Part shown: piece by piece, positions 1-11,899 of the stretch
Numbering within the stretch: position 1 is the stretch's first letter
How the letters are laid out: every line of letters starts with the position of its first letter
Origin: Chinchilla lanigera
Taxonomy: Eukaryota > Chordata > Mammalia > Rodentia > Chinchillidae
Direction: 5' to 3'
NCBI RefSeq assembly: GCF_000276665.1
Contig: NW_004955472.1
Location: 6,457,500-6,521,499, forward strand
Length of the DNA stretch: 64,000 bases
The notes under the pieces: model-generated
Databases searched by the model: none
The model's input: only the letters and a program-made list of their open reading frames with translations
What the model was told of the DNA's origin: nothing
Made by a program: the position numbers and the translations under genes

Positions 1-2094
1 ATTTTCCTTTCACTAAAGCAGCAGTGAAAGCTCATATTTAAGTCTAACACAGCATTCATTGAACACACAAGTTTCACGATGGAACTCATTTTATTCGACC
101 CTGCACTCCATCGCAGACATCAGTTGCAGAGGATCACATGGCGTGCTTCCAGCTGTCACACCAGTGTCTTCCTGAGTGCTGTCTGCAATGTCTCGGGTTC
201 TTTATTTATACCAGAACTCATTCAGTTTGATCTGAGAGCTATTTCCAAATGCCTGCAGTACACAAAAAAGCACTTTATCACAAGACAATCCTTTGCTTTG
301 TAGATAGGAATATCAGCAAGATTTTCTATGGTAGTAAAGATTGAGAAAAATGATGATAATAGTTTTAAGGCGAACCATTCGTAATTTAACCAAAGACAAA
401 AGAAATGAGTTTAAAATGGGAGCTCAAAGACAAGTGATGAAGTTAAGCTCAAGCTTAGTTAGAAATGAGACTTCATTCCCCACTCTTTATATCTCAGAGG
501 GAATGGAAAGCCTTAAGAATATTTTGATACTGAATTGATATGATTCTAACTTTCATTTAATGAATCTAATCTTGCTTGGGGAAGAAACTCGTGTGAAAAG
601 AAGATGGGTATATTGTTGAAGCAGATGTTTTTAAGAAACTGTTGTACTAATAGAGGCTAGCAGTTTTGGGAGGCTGAAGTAACAGTGTCCTTTGTGACTC
701 CATTAGGGTCTATCAACTCCTTTTAAAACTGTGAATTACATATAATAATTGACAACTGAATGTGTAGATACTAAAAATAATAAAAATTAAAGCAAAGCAA
801 GAACAGGGACCACACAGAAACATTGCAGAAGTAGACTTAATAGAGTCTGAAGTCTAAGAAGCCCGTTAAAAATTGATTTTTCTAATAAAAAAATTAACTC
901 AAGAATAATGAAATTTGTGGACTCTTCTGAGGAATAATTTCTCCCTGAATGTTGATCTCTCCCACTCCAGTACACATATTGCTATATACAATTAATTTTT
1001 TTCTCTTTGCTCTTGTCTTTACCTCAACTGCTGTCTTTGTTTTCCTATATATATGTTTTTAGCATAAATTCTGTACATATTGTCCCATCTGCTTTTGCAA
1101 AGGGTTAACTTCTCTGAATAATTTACTTTCAAACATAGAGTTAATATTCTTTACATTATGGAGTCATTGAAGTGTTTTATTTCAAAGAGATAGCTGAAGA
1201 TAATTTTTGAATATGCAGGCAAAAATGATAAGGTGGCTCTCAGAAGTAATGAAGAAAATGAAAAGTGCCAGCTCTTATTACACTTCTTTGAAAAAGGAGA
1301 CACACTAACCTATGAGTCAGAGAGTGTTTCTTTCCTGTGTTGCTGAAAGTTCCTGATTAGTTATTGAAACCAAGAGAAATCACTTTTAACTTACAATTAT
1401 TACAGTTGCAACTCTGGGGAAATGCAAATTCACCTCACATGAAATCATAGCATAACAATCTATAAGAGTGAGTAATACTAATTTATTGGAATGATTAAAA
1501 TTTATCTAAGGAGGTAACCCTAGTAAATCAATTGCAATTTTATACATGTATATAGACCATATGGTTCCAGTTGTTATAAATGCTTCAGTAATCACATATA
1601 CGTTGAAGAAATGGCTACTGTGGGTATGACCAGTAGTGGCTGTTTCTTTACTGACATTTAAAGAAATACTATTGAAATATATTCTATTTGAAATTTTGGA
1701 TGGAAAGATCTTTCAGGAATAGGCATATTCTTCTGAATGGGTCTACTACTTTTCATCATTTAATATCTAGTTATTGTCTATATGCTTTCAACAGTGATGA
1801 AACCTAAGCTTTAATAATAATCTTTAGTAATAATAAATCCTAGTGACATTTAACACTAAAATAATCTTTTGCTAACATTTGAACAAAGGTCCAAAATCAA
1901 AATTCTTTAAAATATATAATGGCAGTTAATGTACTTTTTGAAAAATTTGAGATAAATATTTTCTTTCAATAAAGTACACAGTATAGAGTTTGTTCCTTTG
2001 TGCTTTTTTGGTAATATAATTCACTCTCTAAAATAGTCAATTCTAACAGGGAAGATATTTAATTCTTTAAAAAACATTAAATTTCTTTTGATTA
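1..2094. other. unique AT-rich DNA, no gene seen
   Basis: This stretch has stop codons in all frames apart from chance ORFs of 60-75 codons. I recognise no exon, splice-flanked coding segment, SINE head or LTR end in it. The first 330 bases are somewhat richer in GC than what follows, but I can assign no function to them. Confidence 0.5.
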
Positions 2095-2265
2095 CTAAAC
2101 AAGACCAACCATACCTGAATTTGAATCTCAATTCTGCCACTCTTAACCATGTATATGTGAATTAATTCCTCTTCTAAAAACTCAGCCATTTATTTTTAAA
2201 TGAGACATAAGTAAAATATGTACAAAGCACAAATGTAGTATTTAGATATTAGCAAGTGACTAAAA
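2095..2265 (+). mobile_element. MIR SINE relic
   Basis: The order of segments follows the MIR core: a tRNA-like block with a 'ttgaatctcaattctgcca' type segment, then a run resembling 'cctcatctgtaaaatg' in degraded form (about 2,185-2,220), then an 'acaaagcac' segment near 2,222. It is heavily diverged, as expected for a mammal-wide element, and its ends are approximate. Confidence 0.5.
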
Positions 2266-2789
2266 TTAATATTACTTTATAATTTATGAGTTAAATAAGA
2301 TAACATCATATATTTATACACAGACATTAAGTATAATATAGGGTTTAATAATTGACATCTAAAATGTATAATGTAAAACATATTGGAATCTACAGAAAAA
2401 AGGACAAAAGGACTATCTCAAATCTCATGAACTAGTAACCAAAGAAACAATATTTCATTTGTTTTGTTAAATTTATGGGGGCCTGCAGCGTGTGACCTTA
2501 AGATGCACACTTATTTTAAAAGCAAGATTAATTTTTATTGAATCAAAGATATTAATAAATGATAAAATAAACAAGAGAAAACTTATGTAAGATCTTATTT
2601 AGTGATGTATTTTTTGACATCACTGAAATGGCATTTGTTGAAAAATAAAATGTTTGTTTTCATTGAAATTTACAAATTTACCAAATATAAGTTTAAACAC
2701 TCAATAATGATTGTCATGGTAGCTTTCCATGTGGAAAGCACACAAAGAAGCATAAGGTAATAAATAATTTTTAGGTGACCTTTATTTTG

Positions 2790-2885
2790 ATGGCAGGTAA
2801 AACACTGCAGCATCATGATAAAGCTCTCTAAAAAAGTGACGTTTGAACTGAAACCTAAAAGTTGAGAAGGATCCAAGCACAAAAA
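2790..2885 (+). mobile_element. ancient interspersed repeat fragment, family unassigned
   Basis: The block 'gtttgaactgaaacctaaaa' followed by 'gttgagaagga' resembles a mammal-wide repeat containing 'ttgagctgagacctgaagga'. A similar block lies at about 52,375-52,400. I am unsure of the family name. Confidence 0.3.
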
Positions 2886-3234
2886 ATTTCAGGACTTATT
2901 TTCAGAAAAGCAGAGTCCTTAGGTGCTGAGCTCTATGACTTACTGGGGTAGATTGTACATGAAAATGAAACTGTTCAGTACAGTGTTTAAAACGCAAGAT
3001 GCAGCCAGCTCATGTCAGAACTTGTCAGCTATGATGAGATGCCTGGGTTGTATTCCAGGTGCAGTAGAAGCCCATCAGAGAATTTCCAGGCGGAAGTAAA
3101 GTGATGATTTGTACTCTAACACCTCCAATCCTGTGAGCAGTGAATTACAGAGAGGACCAAGAAAGGGATTAGTGAAAATAGGGAGAAAGTTCTTGCTTTT
3201 AAGTGCTACTCCGTTGTTTATGAGCAGTGAATCT

Positions 3235-3400
3235 TTAATACTTTACTTAAACTTTTCCTCACTTTTCTCATCCTCAAAAATAAGAGTGGTAATAACACTT
3301 GTCACACAGTTCAAGTACTAATTTAGGTCATATCTATAAAATGCTAAGCATAGCTTCCTATACACTGTAAGCAATACATAATAATTATTGCTGTCATTAT
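3235..3400 (+). mobile_element. MIR SINE relic
   Basis: The sequence contains 'ttttctcatcctcaaaaata' followed by a 'gtggtaataacactt' block and later 'aaaatgctaagcatag'. This is the order of the 3' half of MIR (Cs/Ts-rich, then 'ataataata', then 'gcttagcacag'). It is old and diverged. Confidence 0.5.
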
Positions 3401-4247
3401 TGGCCACAAAAGTGGCAATGTCAGCTAGGAAATCTGCTATATAAATATGACATTTAAAAGGAGGTGATTGGCATTGTGATTATCCTAAAGCATTACACCT
3501 CATTACACTGCTTCCAAGTAAGTGAAAACGATCCTAGAATAGCTTCTGTTTTTCTGTGAGCTATCTTCTTCCTCATCCGTGCTCCTGCCTATTTTCTGTG
3601 GACTGTAGAAGGAAGGGTTGGGAGGGAAATGAGAAGTAAGAAGAAAGATTGATAAGGAAAATGGAAAAGTTCTACCTGAACTCTGAAAAATTCACCTTTT
3701 TTACAACTTTGCAATTACTCCAAAAGCAGAGTCTAGCTTGTAATTGATTATGTTTAATTTCATTGCATAAATTAATCTTAACTCTTTATAATAGAATTTT
3801 AGATTTGTCCAGTAATTATTAAATGCTGAAACCTGAAGTAACAATCTGTGGTTTACTGACACGGCAAAAGGCCCTTTTCTACCTCGGGTCTCCTTTCTCC
3901 TCTTCTGCAAACAACTGCATTACGAAAAATACCATTTCGTCATATGTGGTTGATGTACAATGCAGCTCAAACATATGAATGGATTTGAACATGAGCATCA
4001 TTCATGTATCTGTTTAATAGTGAAGAATGCAATTTAATGCATATCTGAATGATAGAACTTTACTATGTTCTGAAAATTCCAAAATAAAAATGATGATACA
4101 TTTTCCTTTGACATGGAAAACCTGAAATGTGTGACCTGGGTTAATATCTGTTATACATCTGTGGCTTTGTACAACTGGTGCATCTGTCAGTGATTACTGT
4201 TGTAAGGTCATTCATATAGAAAGGGCCTTCTTGAAGCAAGCATCATC

Positions 4248-4284
4248 TTTCCTCTTCCTTCCTTCTTCCTTCCTTCCTTCTTTC

Positions 4285-4345
<61 letters not shown>

Positions 4346-4361
4346 TTTCTTCCTTTCTTTC

Positions 4362-4421
<60 letters not shown>

Positions 4422-4539
4422 NNNNNNNNNNNNNNNNNNNNNNNNNNNNNNNNNNNNNNNNNNNNNNNNNNNNNNNNNNNNNNNNNNNNNNNNNNNNNNN
4501 NNNNNNNNNNNNNNNNNNNNNCCTTTCTTCCTTTCTTTC

Positions 4540-4605
<66 letters not shown>

Positions 4606-4768
4606 TTCCTTCCTTCCTTCCTTCCTTCCTTCCCTCCCTTCTTTCTTCCTTCCTTCCTTCCTTCCTTCCTTCCTTCCTTCCTTCCTTCCTTCCTTTATTC
4701 CTTCCTTCCTTCCTTTCTTCCTTTTTTCTTCCTTTCTTCCTTTCTTTTTTCTTTCTCTTCTGTCCTTC
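4248..4768. repeat. (CTTT)n/(CCTT)n tetranucleotide array with gap
   Basis: The array is a polypyrimidine tract of CTTT units passing into CCTT units, interrupted at 4,422-4,521 by Ns. Long ORFs on both strands here are artefacts of the repeat (SFLSF- and KERKK-type peptides) and are not genes. True array length cannot be known from this assembly. Confidence 0.97.
4422..4521. other. assembly gap (100 N)
   Basis: Exactly 100 Ns sit inside the tetranucleotide array, with the same CTTT sequence on both sides. This is the usual placeholder for a gap of unknown size caused by an unresolvable microsatellite. Confidence 0.97.
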
Positions 4769-5249
4769 AGCATGGTAATAATGTTATGATGAGAGGCTCA
4801 GAGAGGAGCTCAGCAAGTAGCCTCCAGCAGCATAAGAAGCCCCAAATCCAAACAGGTAAGCAGAGAAGTGAGGCAGTTTATCTTTCTATGTGTGGTAAAA
4901 TCTATTGATTGTGCTTCCTGTGCAAAACCCATCACAGTCTCCACATTTAAAAACTGCAGCGTTTCTAAAATCTCACTGATGAAATTGATTCTCGTGACTT
5001 GGAAAACTTTTAGGGAGTGATTTGCTGGGGGAAAATCATAACCAACTTTGTCATAAATGGACGTGGATCTAAAGAAGCTATATGGTTTTTGTGAAAGTTG
5101 TTTATGTTCTTTAAGTTTTTAGTTTCCTTATTTTAATATGGAGGTCATGGTGAGTTATTTTGTTTCTTTCCTGAGAATTGACTAAGTCATTATAGAAAGA
5201 CTCTAGGAGTTTCCTTAGCACATGGGAAGACCTTAAACATATAACACTT

Positions 5250-5425
5250 GTTTTTATTGAATAGTTTCCACATGCCAAGTAATGCAGGCTAAACATTTCA
5301 ATCTATTATTTTGCTTAATCCTCACTACAGTCTTAAATTAGTACCTATAATTACCCTCTTATTAACAGTTGAACATTCTATTAACATACTGTGTGACTTG
5401 TCTCTACAGCACCCGGTCTTCCCTG
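5250..5425 (-). mobile_element. MIR SINE relic
   Basis: Reading along the plus strand, the block 'cacatgccaagtaatgcagg', then 'cttaatcctcactacagtct', then 'acctataattaccctctta' matches the reversed MIR 3' and core regions. Ends are approximate. Confidence 0.55.
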
Positions 5426-5599
5426 GGACACCTTTCTCAGTGCAGTTCTGTCTGGTGCAGAGATTCGAGTCCTGCATTCACTAATAGAGTCAGCATTTAT
5501 TAATTATCAACGATACAAGAAGTTTTATGTAGCAGAAATGCTGTGTTACTTCCCAAATCATTATTACAAATCACATTATACGTGAATATGTGTATGAGT

Positions 5600-5740
5600 T
5601 TTTTATGAATATCTACTTTGTTTAGTGTTCACACCCTGTCAGTTGGCAGCGTGGGGGTCATTATTCCCATTTTTACAGATGGAAAAGTTGAGTTTCCAAG
5701 AGGTTAGTGAGCGCACTGGGTGACTTAGAGCTCACATTCT
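5600..5740 (-). mobile_element. MIR SINE relic
   Basis: The run 'tcattattcccatttttaca' followed by 'gatggaaaagttgagtttcc' and 'aagaggttagtgagc' is the reversed MIR core (the complement of 'cctcatctgtaaaatgggg'). It is a separate copy from the one 200 bp to the left. Confidence 0.6.
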
Positions 5741-6885
5741 CAGCTTTTCTGTGGGTGAGGTTCAGTGTGTATTTTATCCATTACAGACTGTTTCTGACAA
5801 ATTCCTAAAAGGGAGCTGCTCAGAGAAATTAAAGGATAGACAAAGACAGAAAATATACAAATCCACATTTTGTTTTTATTTGTTAGTACAGACACAAAAT
5901 AGCTATACCACGTTTCTATCCAAGTTTCTCTAATGATATTCCTCAAAGTCCCTGTTTCTCATGGTATAAACCCATGACCGTCTGCACACTGACACTGCCC
6001 TGCAGGCCAGGAAGCGAAGCACACAGCCCCGACAGCGAGAGCTCTGTGAAGCAAACCTAACACTCACACTTACGCCACCAGCTAGCACAGGCCTCTGGTT
6101 ACTCTAGACTGCTTCAGCGTACAGCCAGAGTTCCCGTTCCTGTCAAAGGGAACAGAAGATTGAATTCCTAATTGCTAAGATGAAACTGGTATAACAAAAA
6201 TCACAATGGCACAACCTTTTAAAAGAGTCACATGGAAACAACTGACATAAACAACGAAAAACCAGTTGAAGGTCAGTAGAGTGATTTCCACTAACATTAT
6301 CTGTAAAACATGAAGACTCCTAAAAAACTTTGTTATATGTTGTTGCCTTTTTCAAGATGTTTGTAGTTTTTTTTTCTTGTAATTATATTTATTTTTTGAA
6401 AATTGAGGTTAAATGATCCTCAGAAGACTGGACCGTGTCAGCTCCCAAGGGGTAATCAGGCTTTTGTATAATTTTAAGATCTAAAAGTAGATCTGAACCT
6501 GCTATGGAATGAAAATAACTACTTTTCCCTACTCTGCAGAAGAGGCTTTGATATATACTTCACTTGTTCATTTCAGAAACTACCAAAGAAAGTTTCAGTG
6601 CTTTGGTACCAGGTGAAATGTACATTGAGTCAGCAGTGAAATCTTACTTGTAAGATGGTTCCGTGACTTTCTTAATTCCACTGTAATGTATCCAAATATT
6701 TACATGTGCTATTTTAGTAATGACTATTTTGCCATCTGTGTCAAAGTATGATGTCACAGATGGTCAGGCATAGCTCTTGGTTATAAGTAAATATTAGAGA
6801 AAGACTGAATATTTTTTACCATACCTTAAGATGTCAGAAATCAATTTATTTGGATTTCCACCATCCTAATAGGGCTTTATGCATT
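5741..6885. other. unique DNA, no gene seen
   Basis: I see no transposon or coding signal here. About 5,990-6,130 is locally GC-richer than its surroundings, but it has neither an extended ORF nor a CpG cluster. Confidence 0.45.
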
Positions 6886-7000
6886 TTTTTAATTTTAAAA
6901 GTAAAAGGAGGAAAACATTAACAGACAGACAACCTTTTACAAAATAACAAAAGAACGGTACAGACAATACACAGTTACAAACAAAGTTGTAGGAAATTAA
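6885..7000 (-). mobile_element. probable L1 3'-end fragment (shared with 63.9 kb)
   Basis: The block beginning 'ttttaattttaaaagtaaaa' and continuing 'ggaggaaaacattaacagac' recurs at 63,903-64,000 with roughly 80% similarity by eye. The T-rich left edge fits a reversed poly-A tail. Assignment to L1 rests on similar composition and layout to the 3' end of the full-length L1 at 52.7 kb. It could be another retrotransposon. Confidence 0.4.
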
Positions 7001-7228
7001 CAATGCTTGTTATGTTACGTATTGATATCTTCAAAGTGGTTTCTCATGAAAACAGAGACATGCAATACTGATCAGTCAAGGACTCACTGACAGTTTCTTT
7101 CAGCAAAGAAATAGAAGACAGTAGAATAACTATGTTAACTGTCCTGTATATGCAAACATACAAAATTTCTCCTTCTTTCCTTTCTCTTTTCCCACATTCC
7201 AGTTGCCCTTTACCCTTGAGTGGCTTTA

Positions 7229-7329
7229 ATTTTTGTTTTTTGTTTTTATTGTTTTTGTTTTGTTTTTTTGGTACCAGGAATCAAACTCAGAACCTTGTGC
7301 TTGCCAGGCAGTCGAGCTATATCCTTGGC
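7229..7329 (-). mobile_element. ID SINE, diverged
   Basis: A T-rich tail at the left is followed by 'ggtaccaggaatcaaactca' and 'ccttgtgcttgccaggcag', which is the reverse of the ID tRNA-like body. The head is degraded: the usual 'gagctaaatccccagcccc' is replaced by unrelated sequence. A short candidate duplication, ggcttta, occurs at 7,222-7,228 and 7,330-7,336. This is the most decayed of the ID set in the window. Confidence 0.75.
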
Positions 7330-8139
7330 GGCTTTATGCTTCTTAAAATTACTGGAAAGTACATTAATGAAAGAACATGTGCTTAATGTGTGTTTGTGTA
7401 TCTGTGTGTATATAGTACTCTATCAAGGAAAGGATACACAGCAAGAAAGGAAGTTGGTCTACCAACATTCTAGTGGAGACGCTTATTTGAATGTTTGATA
7501 ATAGTTTGAATTTAAGCCTGAGGCTTTTTGTAACAATTTATTCAGCTGTGAAGCACAGGAGCTTTCTGCAAAAAACTAAGTCATCAGTAGGACCACGGCT
7601 GAGGGTCAGTCCTACCAACTGACTATTGTAAAACACTACATGTCTGTAGATTTTACTGTAATCACAGATCAGTAAGCAAACAACAGCGAGACCTGCAAAC
7701 TACGGACCTGAACAATGGCGACTTGACACTGGAAATGAAATCCTCAGGAGGAAAAACATATGTGGGATGATAGGTTAATACAGAAATCAGCAAAAAAAGG
7801 TTAGGAAATAGTTGGCTATCTTTATATATGCAGTGAATGACTCAGAAATTAAAACATAAAGACTGAATAAACTGAAACACAAAGAGATGAAAGGAAATGA
7901 AAAGTGTAAGGAAAATTTTAATCTGACCTCAGAGACAGGAAATAACAGAATTACTTTTCTGAAAGAAACTGAGGAAGTGTTCGGGTTATTCACAACCACA
8001 GAGGGCAAGGAGAAATGGTGAAAGAAGGAGAGGAAAACATTTACCAGGGTGGAGAACAGAAATTCAACGCTAGCTGTTATTTAAGAGTAAAATAGAGTAA
8101 GTTTAAAAAGGAAAAAAATACTTCCAAAATCACAAGTGA

Positions 8140-8243
8140 GGGCTGGGGATTTAGCTCAGCAGCACAGTACCTGCCTGGCAAGCGCAAGGTCATGAGTTCA
8201 ATTCCCCGTACCAGAGAAAAACCAAAAAAAAAAAAAAAAAAAA
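8140..8243 (+). mobile_element. ID SINE with 14-bp TSD
   Basis: The head 'ggctggggatttagctcagc' contains the pol III box A (TAGCTCAGCAG). The body runs through 'gcctggcaagcgcaaggtca' to box B ('gagttcaattcc') and ends in an A-rich tail of about 25 bases. The insertion is flanked by the perfect duplication aaaatcacaagtga at 8,126-8,139 and 8,244-8,257. Orientation is plus. Confidence 0.96.
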
Positions 8244-8309
8244 AAAATCACAAGTGAAAAAATATTGCTCAAGAAATAAATTAAATGGTAGGATTTACCA
8301 ATGGTATCA

Positions 8310-8590
8310 TTTCTAATGGGTTTTTTCTTTTTATTTTTTATTCTCTTTAATGGTTTAATCAATCTTGCATTCTTACATCTGGTGATCTGACCAACTTCAC
8401 AGAAGATAACAGTATGTAATATAACAGTCACTGTTAATCCCTATCATTCTGTTCTGAAACTGTAGATCATTTTTATTGGTTTTGCTTTGTTTTGTTTCTG
8501 TCTATGTTGTTTGTACTTTGCTATTGTTCTTTTCATCTTAGTATTATGACTCCCTTTACAATAAAATAAAAAAATTAAAGCATAAATAAA
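8310..8590 (+). mobile_element. 5'-truncated L1, 3'UTR only
   Basis: 'ttattctctttaatggttta' and 'cattcttacatctggtgatc' match the reverse complement of the 3'UTR of the full-length L1 (plus-strand coordinates about 52,920-52,985). The copy ends near 8,570 in an AATAAA-containing A-rich run. Much of the 3'UTR is diverged, so this is an older member of the same L1 lineage. Confidence 0.7.
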
Positions 8591-8637
8591 TTTAAAAGAT
8601 ATTTTACAATTCATTTTTGAATATATACTTGTATAAC

Positions 8638-8666
8638 ATAAAGAAAGAAAGAAAAGAAAGAAAGAT

Positions 8667-8717
<51 letters not shown>

Positions 8718-8720
8718 AAA
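8638..8720. repeat. (GAAA)n microsatellite
   Basis: A nearly pure GAAA array of about 20 units with two early interruptions. It lies about 50 bp downstream of the L1 3' end at 8.6 kb and may descend from an A-rich tail. Confidence 0.95.
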
Positions 8721-8724
8721 ACTT

Positions 8725-10685
8725 TGATCATTATACAAATTATTTTCCCTGGTCTGAGTGTTTCTTTTGTATGGCATGAAAATCACCTATTCTTTAAACA
8801 AAGATGGCCTAAAGGTAAACCTAGGGAAGAATATTTTTGGATCTTACAGATTTTTAATTCCTTATGCTTCTACAGTTACTGGTTTATTCAGGTTTATTTG
8901 TTTCTGTATCAAACAATTTTGATGAATTCTGTTAAAGAAAGCTACAAATGCTGTCAATTAAATTGTCCACTTGTCAAGTGGAAAAACACACCTAGCAGGA
9001 TGACAGTGATTGCAATCTTTTCTACTTTTAGATGTATGAAATAATTATATAGTCTTAGTAAATATTTTTTGAAATATGCCTAAGAACAGTGCACAAATTA
9101 TAGGTGAACAGCTCAACACATTTTCACAGCACCCGTAAATCTGTGTGAGGTGGCTGAGATTAAGTAGGTCGTAACTAACATCACTGAACACACTGTTTCC
9201 TGTTTTGAAGTGACAAATTCCAACACTTCTCAAGGCAGTCCCTCCTGAGTTCTAATATCATGAATTATTTAGCCTGTTTTTGAGCTTTATTTGGCTGGTA
9301 TAATGAAATTTGTACTTATGTAGTATGTCACCACTTGTTTTAAATACTACGCATTGAAATTCCTATGTGTTACAGTATTCTAATTATCAGTGTGTTTCCC
9401 CATGACCAGTTTGTGGATATTACATCTTTATTCATGTCTTTTGAGATTTTTATATGAATATTTTTGTTGTGAAATTCCTTTTATCAGGGTTTAAAAGTTT
9501 GTTTTAGGTAGCTAGAATGGTGCCTCGACTGAAAAACTTAATTTGTTTTACAATTCTGGAAAAGATAGCCATGTTCCTGTCTATGCAGGAGATGGCTCTG
9601 GTCGTGTTTGTCACCGGATACAGAGTTCACAAACAGAAACAAAATTTTGCCAAATGCTTATGCTTGCAAATCAAATTGTTTTTACACAAAAACGTTTGTG
9701 AACCAGGATACCAGGGAACTTCTAACTTTTCCAAACTGCTTATACAAATGTAATTTCCACTGGCACAGTATAGGAGTTCGAGGAGTTTTACATCTTTTTG
9801 AACACGTGGTAATGTTATTAAAAATATTTTTTACTTTTTTCAATGGATATGTTGTGCTATAACATAGTGATTTTATTTAACATTTTGTGGTGACCTATAA
9901 TTATGGCCTTACTACCCCAAAGCAACAATTTTATAGCCACTCGAAATTAAAAGGTTCATGGAAATTTAAAGAAAGAATTAATGATGGTGGGATCTTTATT
10001 TATCCCTACTGAATGAACACTCTGTCCAAAAGGACTTAAAATTTCCCTTTATGTAAAGAAAAGGAAGAGTTCTATTTTTAAAAACTCATTTAAATGTCTT
10101 CAAGCCTAGCAATCTCATTCAATTTAGAACCAATTTATCTATTTTGCTCAACTTTTACTTTTTCATTAGCTTATTATGCATGTAACCTATTCATATCTGC
10201 CTTGTTTCAGTGAGTGCCAGCCAACTGCATGACAGTAGAATTACAGTTGGGTAGTGATGACTGAAGTGAGCTGCAGGGGTGTGAGCCACATTCCATTTCT
10301 GTGTTGCAAAAGCTATGTATCCAGCCATTTGAAGCTAAGGAAGACATATGGGCAGTGAGCATGAAAATGAGCCAGGGAAGGCAGCATTTTTTTGACAGAG
10401 GGCTGGGGCTCCCACCTGTACTACAAGTGTGGATAGCTCCATCTCTTTCCTAGGCATCTCCACTGGGGGGCTTTATGATGGTTCATTTGCTTCCAGCGTT
10501 ATTAATTTCCATAAAGTGTGGATCTTAGTTGGTACGTGATTGAGAAAATTTGATTGTGTGTAATTTAGTACTATGTTGTTGTGTGGAGTGGTTTTTTTTG
10601 CCATCTGGTAGTATCTAAGTACAAAATCTATGAAATTTCCTACCAGTATGTAAATACAATTTTAAAATTTTTATTGTGTCAAAAA
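8725..10685. other. unique DNA, no gene seen
   Basis: ORFs of 60-106 codons occur on both strands, but none shows a recognisable domain, compositional bias or exon boundary. I see no transposon end that I can name. Confidence 0.45.
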
Positions 10686-10689
10686 TAAA

Positions 10690-10915
10690 TATAATATTTA
10701 TATTGTAATGGTTTTAAGTGTACAGTGTTATAAGATTAAGTACATTCTCTTTGTTGTGCAAATATTTCTATCATACACTTCTAGAACCCTTCTAATTACT
10801 GGTGTAATTCCAGATGCATATAAAAATTATACTCCTTTGAAACTATGCACCTTAATGTCTTTGGCATCTTTGCAGTATATGTCCACATTTACAGATATGA
10901 TAATTTCTTTATTTG
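10690..10915 (-). mobile_element. old L1 (L1M-type) 3'UTR fragment
   Basis: 'ttttaagtgtacagtgttat', 'attaagtacattctctttgt' and 'tgtgcaaatatttctatcat' follow the order of the reversed 3'UTR of old mammalian L1M elements. It may belong with the ORF1-region fragment immediately to the right. Confidence 0.5.
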
Positions 10916-11039
10916 TTTCTTAAATAACATGATAAATAAAAAGTGATATACCAGTACAAATTATAATAATCGTGCTTCTTGTATTTGTTCATATATTCAC
11001 CGTTACTGGAGAACTTTGCATTTTCATATGATTTTGAAT

Positions 11040-11720
11040 GATAGCGTAGCATTTTTCTTCAACTTGAAGGAATCTCTGTAGCATTTCTTTTAGGGAAAAT
11101 GCAGTGGCAATGAACTCTCTCATTTTGTTTGGAAATGTCTGAATTTTCCACTCAGTTTTGGAGAGTTATACCAAATGTAGAATTCTAGGTAGATGTCATT
11201 TTTTTTCCCTTTAGCAAATTCACTATATCATCTTACTGCCTTCTGGCCTAGAAGGTTTCTGCTAAGAAATCTGCAAGTAATCTCATTGGGCTCCCTTGTA
11301 TCTTTCATCCAACAACCTGTTTTTGTCTGTTCATGTTTTTATCTTGATTTCTTTTGAGATATGTTCCATGCTCTTCTTGAATTATTTGAGCTCCTTCAGC
11401 ATTCATATGAGTAATTTTATAGTGTTATGTAGTGAGTTGGATGTGCCTGTGTTTGTTCACAATTTTCAGAGATTTATTTTGTTATTTTTAAAGTGTCATG
11501 TTTCCCTGTCTCTTTGAACATATTTTGATCTTTTATTAAAATTGGTCATTTTCAAAGAAGACATCATCCCCCCTTTCTACAGCCTGGCTCTGCAGGAAAG
11601 TATCGTTTCTAATTCACCTGGCAGGAAGACTTAACATCCTTTCAGGGAGTTTGGTAGGCATAGCTTCTGCCTGTTAATGTCTACATGCTTTCTCTGGATA
11701 TACCCTGTAGGTATTTGACT
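11040..11720 (-). mobile_element. old L1M/HAL1-like ORF1 and 5' region
   Basis: Landmarks of the reversed ORF1 C-terminal region are present: 'ttctaggtagatgtcatttt', 'cttactgccttctggcctag' and 'gtttctgctaagaaatctgc'. Next come a coiled-coil-region remnant (11,340-11,410) and a 5' leader remnant with 'tcatgtttccctgtctcttt'. All frames are closed. No ORF2 is visible between this and the 3'UTR fragment to its left, so a HAL1-type element or an internal deletion is possible. Confidence 0.55.
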
Positions 11721-11899
11721 GATTCTCAGAACACATGCAAACATGTATTTGTAACTATTTATTTAGTGTGTGTAGCTATTTATTAATGTTTCTGTGAACT
11801 CCTTTCTCATTCACCAACTTGCTATTATCACTCATGGCCACTTTCCAACATGTTAATTTGCCAAAGAGTCTCATGTCAACGTTTTGGAGTATTAGATGG

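Noticed and set aside
4231..4908. Long ORFs on both strands (225 and 176 codons) in the tetranucleotide array
   Set aside because: They are translations of CTTT/GAAA repeats running through an N gap, not proteins.
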